The notes: generated from the letters alone by a model not told the origin. DNA of 64,000 nucleotides from Exiguobacterium qingdaonense (GCF_018617855.1 NZ_JACSKY010000005.1:1-64000); one strand, 5' to 3'. Shown: positions 38,595 through 47,800, counted from the stretch's first letter. Made by a program: numbers and translations.

Positions 38595-38612
38595 CTGTTT
38601 TGTCCCCCTTTA

Positions 38613-41024
38613 TCAGTTCCGTAATGGTTTGCCTTTCACGAGCATATGTTGCATCCGTTGTTGTGACTTCGGCTCCCCGATGAGACTCAAGAAGGCTTCA
38701 CGCTCGATGTCGAGGAGGTACTGCTCGTCGACGAGTGTACCGTATGCTAAATCACCACCACTGATGACGTGTGCGAGTTTCTTCGCAATCTTCAAATCGT
38801 GCTCTGAAATATAACCACCGTAGAACATTTCGTACGCCGCGAGTTCGAGCGTCGCTTTACCCGTTTGACCGACGACCGGCAACTTCTCACGTACCGGTGC
38901 CGTGTACCCGTCAGCCAGTTCAAGGACCGTCTGTTTCGCATCGAACGTCAAGTGGTCACGGTTCATCGAGATACCGTCGACCGCACGGTGATAACCGAGC
39001 GTCTTCGCATCAAATGCCGACTTCGATACTTTTGCCATCGCAATGTTCTCGAACGTCTGTTGCGCAGCCTTCTCGATGTTTTGCATCGATTTTGGTGTCT
39101 GTTCAAGGAGACGACGATACGTGTTGACGTTCCCGCCGCCACCAGGGATGAGGCCGACACCGACCTCGACGAGACCCATGTACGTCTCGAGTGCAGCTTG
39201 CATGCGTGCTGCCGGTAGACTGATTTCCGTTCCACCGCCGAGCGTCATACCGTATGGTGCGGCGACGACCGGGCGACTCGAATAACGAATCTTTTGAACG
39301 ACTTGTTGGAACTTGTTGATGATCCAATCGAGTTCGAACCAGTTCTCGTCTTCCGCTTCCATGAGCATCATCGCAAGGTTCGCGCCGACACAGAAGTTCT
39401 TGCCGTCATTGGCGAGAATCATTCCTTTGTAGTCTTGCTCGACACGATCGATCGACTGTTCGATCATCTGCATGATGTCGACTCCGATTGCGTTGTTCGG
39501 TGATGTGAACTCGAGTGCGACGACGTCATCGCCGATGTCGACGAGGCGTGCGCCACCGTTTTCTAAGATGATGCCGTTTGATTTTGCGAGCGGTTTGAGC
39601 TTCAATTCTTTCGGGTTGACGGTCTTCTCGACATACGCCTTCGACGCTTTATCGTAATACTGGTCTCCCTTGTAGAATGACGTATTGCCTGCAGCAAGCA
39701 TCTCATCGATCCATGCCGGGACGTTATAGCCTTCTGCTTTCATACGCTCGACTGATTTTTCAACACCGAGGGCATCCCACATCTCGAACGGGCCAAACTT
39801 CCAACCGAAGCCCCACTTCATCGCGTCGTCGATGGCGACGATCGTATCTGCGATCTCACCAGTGAGACGTGCCGAGTAAACGAGCGTCTTCGCCGTGATC
39901 GGCCAGAGTAACTGTCCGATGCGACCTTTGTTCAAGATGGCACCTTTCAATTTCGCCTTCGAACCAGAAAGCGATTTGATTTGATCGAGTTCAGGTCCTG
40001 TAATCGCTTTCAATTGTTCGTATTCGAACGTCTGAAGGTTCAACTCTTGGATGACCTTGCCTTCTTTTTTATAGAAGCCTTGACCGGCCTTTTGTCCGAT
40101 CCAACCTTTTTCGACGAGTTGCTTCATCTCTGTCGGTACGTCGAATGTGTCCTTCTCTTCCCCTGATTCGAGCGTCTCATAGACGTTACCTGCCACGTGG
40201 ACGAACGTGTCGATTCCGACGACATCGAGTGTACGGAACGTCGCTGATTTAGGACGACCGATGAGCGGTCCTGTGATGGAATCCATCTCCCCGATTGAAG
40301 CGTTTTGCTTCAGCATCTCTTCGAACGTGACGAGGAGACCGTACGTCCCGATGCGGTTGCCGATGAAGTTCGGCGTGTCTTTTGCTTCGACGACACCTTT
40401 TCCGAGGCGATCTTCTGCGAAGCGTGCCATGAAGTCGATGACCGGACGGGCTGTCTTTTCCGTCGGGATGAGTTCGAGCAACTTCAAGTAACGCGGTGGG
40501 TTGAAGAAGTGTGTGCCGAGGAAGCGTGATGTTAAGCTTTCTGGAAGGGCGCTTGCCATCGCTTCGATCGAGATTCCTGACGTGTTCGAGCTAAGGATTG
40601 CGTCTTCACGGATGTAAGGTGCAATCTTCTCGAAGAGCTGTTGCTTCACGTCGAGACGTTCGACGACGACTTCGATGACCCAGTCCGCTTCTTTCAAACG
40701 CTCCAAATCATCTTCTAAGTTCCCCACTTCGATGAAGTTGAGATGGTCTGCTGTCGCAAGTGGTGCCGGATTTTGTTTCAATAGCTTCTGACGGTTCTCT
40801 GATGCGATGCGATTGCGTACTTCAGGTGACTCGAGCGTCAACCCTTTCGCTTCCTCTTTCGCTGTCAGTTCACGTGGTACGATGTCGAGCATGAGCGAAC
40901 GAATCCCCGCATTCGCCAAGTGAGCCGCAATCCCCGCCCCCATTACTCCTGAACCGATGACGACCGCAAAACGAATCGAGTTCGTCAAACGGAGGTCGGT
41001 TGATTGTTCGATGTGACTCGTCAT
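38613..41024 (-). CDS. fadN: 3-hydroxyacyl-CoA dehydrogenase/enoyl-CoA hydratase FadN
   Basis: An 803-residue bifunctional beta-oxidation enzyme. The N-terminal half is a 3-hydroxyacyl-CoA dehydrogenase with the NAD motif VVIGSGVMGAGIAAHLANAG (21-40). The C-terminal half is a crotonase-fold hydratase with GKNFCVGANLAMML and GLVEVGVGLIPGGGG. It ends in the same SQQRMQHMLVKGKPLRN-type tail as B. subtilis FadN. The N-terminus is about 15 residues longer than in Bacillus. GGGGGG precedes the ATG. First gene of fadNAE; two FadR-like boxes lie upstream. Confidence 0.96.
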   Translation of the reverse strand: MTSHIEQSTDLRLTNSIRFAVVIGSGVMGAGIAAHLANAGIRSLMLDIVPRELTAKEEAKGLTLESPEVRNRIASENRQKLLKQNPAPLATADHLNFIEVGNLEDDLERLKEADWVIEVVVERLDVKQQLFEKIAPYIREDAILSSNTSGISIEAMASALPESLTSRFLGTHFFNPPRYLKLLELIPTEKTARPVIDFMARFAEDRLGKGVVEAKDTPNFIGNRIGTYGLLVTFEEMLKQNASIGEMDSITGPLIGRPKSATFRTLDVVGIDTFVHVAGNVYETLESGEEKDTFDVPTEMKQLVEKGWIGQKAGQGFYKKEGKVIQELNLQTFEYEQLKAITGPELDQIKSLSGSKAKLKGAILNKGRIGQLLWPITAKTLVYSARLTGEIADTIVAIDDAMKWGFGWKFGPFEMWDALGVEKSVERMKAEGYNVPAWIDEMLAAGNTSFYKGDQYYDKASKAYVEKTVNPKELKLKPLAKSNGIILENGGARLVDIGDDVVALEFTSPNNAIGVDIMQMIEQSIDRVEQDYKGMILANDGKNFCVGANLAMMLMEAEDENWFELDWIINKFQQVVQKIRYSSRPVVAAPYGMTLGGGTEISLPAARMQAALETYMGLVEVGVGLIPGGGGNVNTYRRLLEQTPKSMQNIEKAAQQTFENIAMAKVSKSAFDAKTLGYHRAVDGISMNRDHLTFDAKQTVLELADGYTAPVREKLPVVGQTGKATLELAAYEMFYGGYISEHDLKIAKKLAHVISGGDLAYGTLVDEQYLLDIEREAFLSLIGEPKSQQRMQHMLVKGKPLRN

Positions 41025-41045
41025 AGTGTTCCCCCCTAAAATGAG

Positions 41046-41063
41046 AATGAATAGTGATTCATT
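41046..41063. promoter_or_regulatory. FadR-like operator, proximal
   Basis: A perfect inverted repeat AATGAAT-N4-ATTCATT between the fadN promoter and start codon. It fits the palindromic TGAATGA-type box bound by the TetR-family FadR of Bacillus, which is released by long-chain acyl-CoA. Confidence 0.6.
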
Positions 41064-41102
41064 TCACGCGTAAAAAAAATCGCAATCACCATCGTGTTTA
41101 CT

Positions 41103-41145
41103 CTTCTATCATAAATGAATGAACATTCATTCGCAAGCGTTCATT
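41103..41145 (-). promoter_or_regulatory. fadN promoter with FadR box in the spacer
   Basis: On the minus strand TTGCGA, a 17-nt spacer and TATGAT form the promoter. The spacer holds GAATGAA-N2-TTCATTC (41117-41132), which matches the Bacillus FadR consensus at most positions. A repressor here would block polymerase. Confidence 0.65.
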
Positions 41146-41238
41146 TTTCAATTTCATTCCATTTTTTGATTGAACGATTAGTTTTTAATCCGTGTGGTAT
41201 AGACAAAAAGAATCACATTTAGAAAGGGGAATGTACGC

Positions 41239-42141
41239 ATGCGAGAGAATCGCCTAAACACTGTCGGTAGCCGAAAGGATTTTGAGTCGTTTAAAAAAGA
41301 TGCTCAAGAACAGGCGCATCAACCAGGAATCGATTCGAAAATGGAGCCTTTTCCGATTTACGAACGGGAGGACTATAAAGGAAGTGACAAATTAAAAGAC
41401 AAGGTCGCGATCATCACCGGCGGGGATTCTGGCATCGGAAAATCGGTCGCCATCTTCTTCGCCCATGAAGGCGCGAACTCCGTCATCGTCTATAAAGATC
41501 AAAATGAACTCGAGGACGCGGAGGCGACAAAAGAACGAATTGAAGACCTAGGTCAAGCCTGTCTTTTGCTTCAAGGAGACCTTGGGGAGTCTTCATTCTG
41601 TCAACAAGTCGTCGAAGAGACGCTCGAGACGTTCGGGCACGTTGACATCCTCGTCAACAACGCGGCCGAGCAACACCCACAGGAATCACTCCTCGACATC
41701 TCGGACGATCAACTCGAGAAGACGTTCCGCACGAACATCTTCAGTATGTTCTACTTAACGAAAGCCGCCCTCCCTTATTTGAAGGAAGGTGCGAGCATCA
41801 TCAATACGACGTCGATCACGGCGTATGAAGGAAACGACCAATTGATCGACTATGCATCGACGAAAGGTGCGATTACCGCGTTCACCCGCTCGCTCGCCAA
41901 AAACTTGGCTGACAAGAAGATTCGGGTCAACGGGGTCGCCCCGGGACCGATTTGGACACCGCTCATCCCGTCAACGTTTGATGCGGAGAAAGTGAAATCG
42001 TTCGGTGACTCATCCGGTATGCAGCGACCTGGACAACCGGCCGAACTCGCACCGGCCTACGTCTATCTCGCAAGCGATGACTCGACGTATGTCAGCGGCC
42101 AAGTCATTCATGTCAACGGTGGTACAGTGATTAATGGATAA
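41239..42141 (+). CDS. SDR family oxidoreductase (general stress protein 39-like)
   Basis: A 300-residue short-chain dehydrogenase of the long type with a 45-residue N-terminal extension, like YdaD/YhxC/GSP39. The cofactor motif is TGGDSGIGKSVA (near 60-71), followed by NNAA. The catalytic serine is in NTTSITAYEG, and Tyr/Lys are in YASTKG. The substrate is unknown. AAAGGGG precedes the ATG. It is divergent from fadN with about 215 bp between. Confidence 0.9.
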   Translation: MRENRLNTVGSRKDFESFKKDAQEQAHQPGIDSKMEPFPIYEREDYKGSDKLKDKVAIITGGDSGIGKSVAIFFAHEGANSVIVYKDQNELEDAEATKERIEDLGQACLLLQGDLGESSFCQQVVEETLETFGHVDILVNNAAEQHPQESLLDISDDQLEKTFRTNIFSMFYLTKAALPYLKEGASIINTTSITAYEGNDQLIDYASTKGAITAFTRSLAKNLADKKIRVNGVAPGPIWTPLIPSTFDAEKVKSFGDSSGMQRPGQPAELAPAYVYLASDDSTYVSGQVIHVNGGTVING

Positions 42142-42146
42142 TTGGT

Positions 42147-42177
42147 GAGACTCAGTTTGTAGCTGAGTCTTCTTTAT
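42147..42177 (+). terminator. Terminator after the SDR gene
   Basis: GACTCAG pairs with CTGAGTC around TTTGTAG, followed by TTCTTTAT. Confidence 0.75.
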
Positions 42178-42365
42178 GTGCAGTGCGTCCTTTCGGTGCC
42201 CATGCTTTCAGCAGGCGATCCCGAAGCCACCTCGCACTACAGGGTCTTCGTCGGATTGCTTTTCTGCATATCGGTCCAGATTTTTGGGTAAGTGAGGACG
42301 AGGACAAGAAATCGTAACACATCCGCTATATAGAAGGCCGAACGCATCGACGTGATCCATACATC

Positions 42366-42402
42366 AAAAAGCACGAACATCCTCGACGGACGTTCGTGCT
42401 TT
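42366..42402 (-). terminator. Terminator after putB
   Basis: AAAAGCACGAACNTCC pairs with GGACGTTCGTGCTTTT around TCGAC. T-rich arms on both sides allow function in both directions. Between it and the SDR terminator (42178-42365) I see no credible gene. Confidence 0.75.
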
Positions 42403-42404
42403 TC

Positions 42405-43322
42405 TCATTTCTTCACCATTCCTTTTAACACGAACGCCACGTTTGCCGGGCGCTCTGCGAGACGGCGCATGAAGTAGCCGTACCAGTCACGGCCGTACGG
42501 CACGTAGACACGGACTTTGTATCCTTGGCGCACGAGCTCGAGTTGACGCTCGACGCGGATGCCGTATAACATCTGGAACTCGAACTGGTCGAGCGAGATA
42601 TCGTTCTCTTTAACGTGCTCGATGATGGCATCAATCATATGGTCATCGTGTGTCGCGATAGATGCGTAGTTACCGTGCGCTAGATGGAGTTTGACGAGCT
42701 TCACGTAGTTGTGGTCGACGTCCTCTTTTTCAGGGAATGCGACCGTGGCCGGCTCTTTGTATGCCCCTTTGACGATGCGAAGGTTCGGCTTGAGCGGTGC
42801 GAGATGATTAATATCGTCCTCGGCGCGGTACAAGTACGACTGGATGACCGTCCCGAGACCGTCGAATTCAGCCTTCAGTTTTTTGAACAGCTCGAGCGTC
42901 TTCTCACAGCGCTGCTCGTCTTCCATATCGATGGCCACAAAGACCCCGACCTCTTGTGCGACCGTCAAAATTTGACGCATGTTGTCTTCAATCAATTCGT
43001 CCGAGATGTCAAATCCGAGCGACGTCAATTTGAGTGACATGTATGCATCTAATTGCTCTTCTGCCATAATTTCAATCGCTCGCATAATTTCTTCGCGATT
43101 CGTATTCGCTTCTTCGACCGTCGTGATAAACTCCCCGAGATGATCGACCGTCACCGACAACCCTTTCGCGTTGAGTTCGCGAATCGTCGGGACAGACGCT
43201 TTAAAATTTTCCCCCGCTACAAAGCGTGATGCACCAAATCGTAGACCATATTTCTTCGCCAAACTGTTGAGTGTTTTGTTTTGTGACATATAGATAAATC
43301 CATCGCGCAACACTTTTTCCAT
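42405..43322 (-). CDS. Proline dehydrogenase
   Basis: A 305-residue FAD-dependent proline dehydrogenase (PutA N-terminal type; B. subtilis PutB/FadM). It oxidises proline to pyrroline-5-carboxylate at the membrane face. Visible features include VTVDHLGEF, VAIDMEDEQRCEKT, SYLYRAEDDI, RIVKGAYKEPA and FQMLYGIR. ATG at 43322 follows AAGGGGG; the open frame runs 23 codons further up without a site. Its place after the fad cluster matches B. subtilis yusM. The P5C dehydrogenase partner is not in the window. Confidence 0.93.
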   Translation of the reverse strand: MEKVLRDGFIYMSQNKTLNSLAKKYGLRFGASRFVAGENFKASVPTIRELNAKGLSVTVDHLGEFITTVEEANTNREEIMRAIEIMAEEQLDAYMSLKLTSLGFDISDELIEDNMRQILTVAQEVGVFVAIDMEDEQRCEKTLELFKKLKAEFDGLGTVIQSYLYRAEDDINHLAPLKPNLRIVKGAYKEPATVAFPEKEDVDHNYVKLVKLHLAHGNYASIATHDDHMIDAIIEHVKENDISLDQFEFQMLYGIRVERQLELVRQGYKVRVYVPYGRDWYGYFMRRLAERPANVAFVLKGMVKK

Positions 43323-43443
43323 CTGATTTTCCCCCTTACTTTTACACCCATCTATCTCTATGATGATGTCTGAAATTATTATGACACACAAACGTCATTT
43401 CGTCTGTATTTTTGTAACCGTTTTCAATACTTTCTTCCCAACT

Positions 43444-43484
43444 TTTAAAAAAAAACAGACGCCCCTTAGGACGGCTGTCTTATA
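43444..43484 (-). terminator. Terminator after the hemolysin III gene
   Basis: ACAG-CGTCC pairs with GGGCG-CTGT around TAAG with one mismatch; TTTTTTTTT follows on the minus strand. Confidence 0.75.
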
Positions 43485-44151
43485 GGCTTGTCGAAGGTGC
43501 GACATAGAGCAGGATACTTAAGAAAATGAAAACGCTCCCGGCTAGGACGAACAAGTGCCAAATCGCATGGTTGAACGGCAGTTTTTGCCACACATAAAAT
43601 ACGATTCCAATCGAATAGGCGAGCCCTCCTGCGAGAAGAAGCATGAACCCTTGATGCCCGAGTGATTCGTACAAGGGGCGGATGACGATGATACACATCC
43701 AGCCGAGTGCGAGATACGTCACATTCGACACCCACATATACTTACCGGTCGAAAACAATTTCCACACGATCCCGAGAATCGCCACACCCCATACAATCCC
43801 GAATAAAATCCAGCCAAGCGTCCCGTGAAGTGTCACGAGGGCAAACGGCGTGTAACTCCCGGCGATGAGTAAGTAAATGCCTGCATGATCGAACACTTGC
43901 AACACCCGCTTCGCCCGTGGATGCGGGATGGCGTGCATGAGTGTCGAGAAGAGATAGAGTAAAATCATCGATGCCCCGAACACGCTGACCGCGGTGACGT
44001 TCCACGTGCTCCCACTCTCTGTCGCGTTCATGACGAGTAAGACGAGGGCGACGACACTGAAGATGACCCCTAGACCGTGCGTGACCGCGCTCGCAATTTC
44101 TTCTCCGAGCGTGTCGGCATGGAGCATCTCTTTCAATTTATTTTGTTCCAT
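43480..44151 (-). CDS. Hemolysin III/PAQR family membrane protein
   Basis: A 223-residue, seven-helix protein of the hemolysin III (YqfA/YplQ, PAQR) family. Conserved polar residues are seen in EEIASAVTHGLG (near 18-29), STLMHAIPH and FDHAGIYLLIAGSYTP, plus the late HAIWHLFVLAGS; these histidines and aspartates form the family's metal site. Physiological role is uncertain. GGAAGGTGGG precedes the ATG at 44151. Confidence 0.9.
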   Translation of the reverse strand: MEQNKLKEMLHADTLGEEIASAVTHGLGVIFSVVALVLLVMNATESGSTWNVTAVSVFGASMILLYLFSTLMHAIPHPRAKRVLQVFDHAGIYLLIAGSYTPFALVTLHGTLGWILFGIVWGVAILGIVWKLFSTGKYMWVSNVTYLALGWMCIIVIRPLYESLGHQGFMLLLAGGLAYSIGIVFYVWQKLPFNHAIWHLFVLAGSVFIFLSILLYVAPSTSL

Positions 44152-44213
44152 ATGCTCCCACCTTCCGTAATGGTTCCTTCTAGTATGGACATTTCCCGAT
44201 TTGAACGCAATCA

Positions 44214-44244
44214 AAAACACGGGCTACCGATTCGCCCGTGTCGA
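44214..44244 (-). terminator. Minus-strand terminator without an obvious gene before it
   Basis: ACACGGGC pairs with GCCCGTGT around a 9-nt loop; TTTTTG follows on the minus strand. The SLAP gene already has its own terminator 90 bp upstream, so this one either backs it up or closes a tiny transcript in between. Confidence 0.65.
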
Positions 44245-44332
44245 GTTTATGCGACTTCCTTCACCGGCACATCACATTCCATCCGGGCCGCCCGCATCGA
44301 CCGCGCCCGTCTTTTAGACACTTTTGTTCGAC

Positions 44333-44362
44333 AAAAAACGACGCCCGATTCGGACGTCGTGA
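44333..44362 (-). terminator. Terminator after the SLAP protein gene
   Basis: ACGACG-CCG pairs with CGG-CGTCGT around ATT with one mismatch, followed by TTTTTTG on the minus strand. Confidence 0.75.
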
Positions 44363-44378
44363 AGCATCATTTTCATGA

Positions 44379-45182
44379 TCATTGTTTAATTCGTACAGTG
44401 AACGGTCCATCGCCTTCAATATCTTCAAATGTGACCGATACCGGATAAGCGTGTTTGCTGTGGACCGGCTCTTCGAGACGAATCATCGTGAAGCCGACCA
44501 CTTCATCCCCGTTCACGAGTTCAAGCGGAAGTTTTTCGACGTTCAGGTGACGGTCGTACCCGTTGCGTAGAAGAATCGTCGCTGTGACGTTCGTCTCTTC
44601 CTTTTCCACAGACACGAGCATCAAGTTGAACTCGTTCTCTCCGACCGGCGGCGTCGAGATGTTCGTCCGCATGAGCTGTTGCCATGCACGTTTTGAGAAT
44701 GTCGCCTCCTCTTCCGGAGACACGAGCTGAAGCTGGTCGATTGGGTTCATTTGGAAGACGAGTCGGAGCGAGTCAAACGACTCCACCTCGCCGAACATCT
44801 CATCCAAGAAGAAGTCCAAATATACCGGCTTACTCGTCCATGCCTCGAAACTTGGCAATTCGGAGCGGCCGAGCACTTTGCGTCCGATCGGGACGTTGTT
44901 CGCGTCCAATAAGAGGACCGGTAGCTCGTTAATCTCGAACGAGCTCGGGAGCGTGTTACGGAACAAGGCGACGATGGACAAGTCATATCCGAGCGACTCG
45001 GCATTCAACAACTCGATCGAGAGCTGGTTGTCAAGAAGCGGCGGAAGCCGTTTCGCGTGGTAACGGAAGACGTACTCGTCCTCTTTCGGGATGCCCATCG
45101 CGTCGTCGATGACGAGCGTCAATTGGCGTCCCTCCTCTTTGTTTCCTGTTTCAATCTGTTTACGTTTACGAAATCCTAACAT
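44379..45182 (-). CDS. Accessory Sec system S-layer assembly protein (SLAP domain)
   Basis: A 267-residue cytoplasmic protein with two copies of the SLAP-type module. The first covers about 32-140 (YVFRYHAKRLPPLLDNQLSI), and the second about 165-265 (IVFRNGY-like LLRNGYDRHLNVEKLPLEL). There is no signal peptide. Proteins of this type are encoded next to Bacillus SecA2 and are needed for export or assembly of S-layer proteins. The ATG overlaps the secA2 stop codon (TAATG), so the two are co-translated. The S-layer proteins themselves are not in the window. Confidence 0.82.
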   Translation of the reverse strand: MLGFRKRKQIETGNKEEGRQLTLVIDDAMGIPKEDEYVFRYHAKRLPPLLDNQLSIELLNAESLGYDLSIVALFRNTLPSSFEINELPVLLLDANNVPIGRKVLGRSELPSFEAWTSKPVYLDFFLDEMFGEVESFDSLRLVFQMNPIDQLQLVSPEEEATFSKRAWQQLMRTNISTPPVGENEFNLMLVSVEKEETNVTATILLRNGYDRHLNVEKLPLELVNGDEVVGFTMIRLEEPVHSKHAYPVSVTFEDIEGDGPFTVRIKQ

Positions 45183-47548
45183 TATACTTCCTCCTCTGCC
45201 ATCTCAGCGAAATAACGGTCGAGCTGGCATAGTTCCGTCGTGACATCCCGTGCGATATTGATATACGTCTGTTCGAAGATTTCCAGTCCTTCTTTTCCGA
45301 ACTGACGGCTCGGGTCTTCCTGACCGTAGCTGCGAAGCCCGATCCCTTCTTTCAATCCGCTCATCGTCGTCAAATGATCCGTCCACTTCATGTCGACGGC
45401 ACGAAGAAGCGATTCTTTGGCGAAGAGGACGATGTCGTCCTGTTCGAGGCGTGACGCCGTCGTATCGATGATCGCCTCCATCCAGTCTTTTAACGCATCC
45501 TTCAGTTCATGCGTGTCGGCGATATCATTCGCCCATGTCGGCTCCTGCATCGTCAAGTAGCGCAAGTCCTCTTTCAACTCATCGATCGGCCATTCTTCTG
45601 GCACGAGTTCGTCGGACACGTGCATATCGACACTGTTCTCGAGGGCGAGACGCATCATGCCGAGGACGTTTTTCGTGATCGCGTCCGCGTCGGCGTTGAC
45701 GGCCTGGTTGCGAATCGTATAGATGATATTGCGTTGTTCGTTCAAGACGTCATCGAGTTTGAACAAGTAGTCCCGAATCGAGACGCCGAGTCCTTCGATC
45801 GTCGTCTGCGCATATTCGATGACCTCGATCGCGTCTTTCGATGAGACTTCACCTGTCGCGTTCGGTTTCAATTTCTTCTCCACACGCTCTAACTTCTGCG
45901 CCGCATAACGTTTCACGATCTCATCTTCAAGTGAGACGAAAAACTCGGTCGCACCCGGGTCACCTTGACGTCCTGAGCGACCGCGGAGCTGATTGTCGAC
46001 ACGCTTTGACTCGTGGCGCTCCGTCCCGATGACGAAGAGACCACCCGCCTCCTTCGACTTCGCGTCGAGCGTGATGTCCGTCCCACGCCCGGCCATGTTC
46101 GTCGCGATCGTCACTCTGCCGAACTGACCGGCATCGGCGATGATGTCCGCTTCTTGCGAGACCGTCTTCGCGTTCAACACGTCGTGCTCGATTCGCTTCT
46201 TCTTCAAGTGCTTACTGATAGCTTCTGACTGCGCGATCGAAGTCGTCCCGATTAAGACCGGACGTCCCGTCGCATGCAGTTCCGCCACTTTTTCAGTGAC
46301 TGCTGCATATTTTTGCTCGATCGTCATAAAGATGCGATCCGAATGGTCGATGCGTTGACGTTCACGGTTCGTCGGCACTTGGACGACGTCCATGTTGTAC
46401 GTCTTCAAAAACTCTTGGCGTGACGTCTGCGCCGTCCCCGTCATCCCACCGACGAGCGGATACATGCGGAAATAGTGCTGAATCGTGATCTCCGCCGTCG
46501 TCTTGTTCTCCTCGGTGATCGTGACGCCTTCTTTCGCCTCGAGCGCCTGATGCAACCCTTCCGACAGGCTCCGCCCTTCCATGATGCGTCCCGTGAACAA
46601 GTCGATCAGCTCAATCTTGTCTTCACGGACGATATAGTCGACGTCAAGCTCGAACAAGACGTTCGCCCGGAGCGCCTGGACGAGATAGTGGTAGAGCACC
46701 TGGTGCGAGGCGCTGAACAAGTTGTCGATGGCGAACAGCTCTTCAATCTTGACGATCCCTTCTTCGGTGAACGTCGCAGATTTCGACTCGAGGTCGACTT
46801 CGTAGTCGGTCTCCTCGAACTCGAAAATGATTTGTTGTGCCAACTGCTTCAAGCGGATATGTGACCGGTCCTTCTGCGCGATGATGAGCGGCGTCTTCGC
46901 CTCATCGATCAAGATGCTGTCGACTTCATCGACGATGGCGAAATGGAACGGGCGTTGGACCCGCTCTTCCGGTTTATGGACAAGGTTGTCACGCAAGTAG
47001 TCGAAGCCGAACTCCGTCCCGACCCCATACGTGATGTCCGACTGGTACGCGGAACGCTTCTCGTCCGCCTCGATATCCGGGACGTTCAAACCGACCGTCA
47101 ACCCGAGGAAGTCATGAATCTTCCCGATCTGCTCTGCGTCACGTCTCGCCAAATAATCGTTCACCGTGATGACGTGGACGCCTTTTCCTTCGAGCGCCTT
47201 GACGTAACTCGGCAAGGCGGCGACGAGCGTCTTCCCTTCCCCGGTCGGCATCTCCGAGATGTTCCCTTCGAGGAGGGCGAACCCACCGATGAGCTGGACG
47301 TCATAGTGACGCATCCCGAGCACACGGACTGACGCTTCGCGGACGAGAGCGAAACCTTCTTCCGCGATGTCATCCACTTTCTTCCCATCCAAGAGACGTG
47401 CTTTGAGCGTCTCCGTATATGTACGCATCTCGTCATCCGAGAGGGCTTTCATCGTTGTCTCTAATTCATTAATACGCGCGACCCGTCGTTCGTACGCTTT
47501 CAAACGCCGGCTTTGATCATTCGTTAACTGTTTTACAAATTGGATCAC
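45182..47548 (-). CDS. secA2: Accessory preprotein translocase ATPase SecA2
   Basis: A 788-residue SecA-type motor. Motifs are MPTGEGKTL (Walker A, near 100), VDEVDSILIDEAKTPLI (DEAD-like Walker B), GMTGTA, and GRGTDITL with QLRGRSGRQGDPG in the second motor domain. It lacks the C-terminal zinc/SecB-binding tail of housekeeping SecA. That, and the linked SLAP gene, mark it as the Bacillus anthracis-type SecA2 for S-layer export. An ATG lies at 47563 but contains the GGAGG of the ribosome site; GTG at 47548 is the better start. No secY2 is present. Confidence 0.9.
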   Translation of the reverse strand: MIQFVKQLTNDQSRRLKAYERRVARINELETTMKALSDDEMRTYTETLKARLLDGKKVDDIAEEGFALVREASVRVLGMRHYDVQLIGGFALLEGNISEMPTGEGKTLVAALPSYVKALEGKGVHVITVNDYLARRDAEQIGKIHDFLGLTVGLNVPDIEADEKRSAYQSDITYGVGTEFGFDYLRDNLVHKPEERVQRPFHFAIVDEVDSILIDEAKTPLIIAQKDRSHIRLKQLAQQIIFEFEETDYEVDLESKSATFTEEGIVKIEELFAIDNLFSASHQVLYHYLVQALRANVLFELDVDYIVREDKIELIDLFTGRIMEGRSLSEGLHQALEAKEGVTITEENKTTAEITIQHYFRMYPLVGGMTGTAQTSRQEFLKTYNMDVVQVPTNRERQRIDHSDRIFMTIEQKYAAVTEKVAELHATGRPVLIGTTSIAQSEAISKHLKKKRIEHDVLNAKTVSQEADIIADAGQFGRVTIATNMAGRGTDITLDAKSKEAGGLFVIGTERHESKRVDNQLRGRSGRQGDPGATEFFVSLEDEIVKRYAAQKLERVEKKLKPNATGEVSSKDAIEVIEYAQTTIEGLGVSIRDYLFKLDDVLNEQRNIIYTIRNQAVNADADAITKNVLGMMRLALENSVDMHVSDELVPEEWPIDELKEDLRYLTMQEPTWANDIADTHELKDALKDWMEAIIDTTASRLEQDDIVLFAKESLLRAVDMKWTDHLTTMSGLKEGIGLRSYGQEDPSRQFGKEGLEIFEQTYINIARDVTTELCQLDRYFAEMAEEEV

Positions 47549-47731
47549 ACTAATAGCCTCCATCTTTCTATCAATTCATCACTTACATACTCGTCTATTA
47601 TAACGAAAATCGAACCAATTCGGAGACTTTTTTACGAAAACTTCCTAAAAGTTGGTTTTTAGTCATCTAAAAACCTATAAATTTTGGTTAATTTTCAAAA
47701 AGTATTTGTAAAAATATTTTCAATTCACTAT

Positions 47732-47759
47732 TTGAGATGACGTGAGACCGTGTTACGAT
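47732..47759 (+). promoter_or_regulatory. Promoter of uvrX-yolD
   Basis: TTGAGA (47732-47737), a 16-nt spacer and TACGAT (47754-47759), directly upstream of the LexA box. Confidence 0.6.
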
Positions 47760-47768
47760 GAAAAAAAC

Positions 47769-47782
47769 AGAACATTTGTTCG
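47769..47782. promoter_or_regulatory. LexA (SOS) operator of uvrX
   Basis: AGAACATTTGTTCG carries the GAAC-N4-GTTC core of the Gram-positive LexA/DinR box. It lies just after the -10 box, over the transcript start, so LexA should block transcription until DNA damage. Confidence 0.85.
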
Positions 47783-47800
47783 TAAAAAGGAGTGGTGACG

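Noticed and set aside
41160-41220. Sigma-B promoter before the SDR gene
   Set aside because: GTTTTT and TGGTAT are present, but only 8 nt apart, which is too close.
42181-42366. A 47-codon minus-strand frame with a hydrophobic middle between the SDR and putB genes
   Set aside because: Its ATG lies inside the putB-side terminator hairpin and no ribosome site is present. Kept as non-coding.
46013-47332. Long frames on the strand opposite secA2, and similar ones opposite fadN, rnr, sulP and the suf genes
   Set aside because: They follow from the codon bias of the real genes on the other strand. They lack ribosome sites and show no protein motifs.
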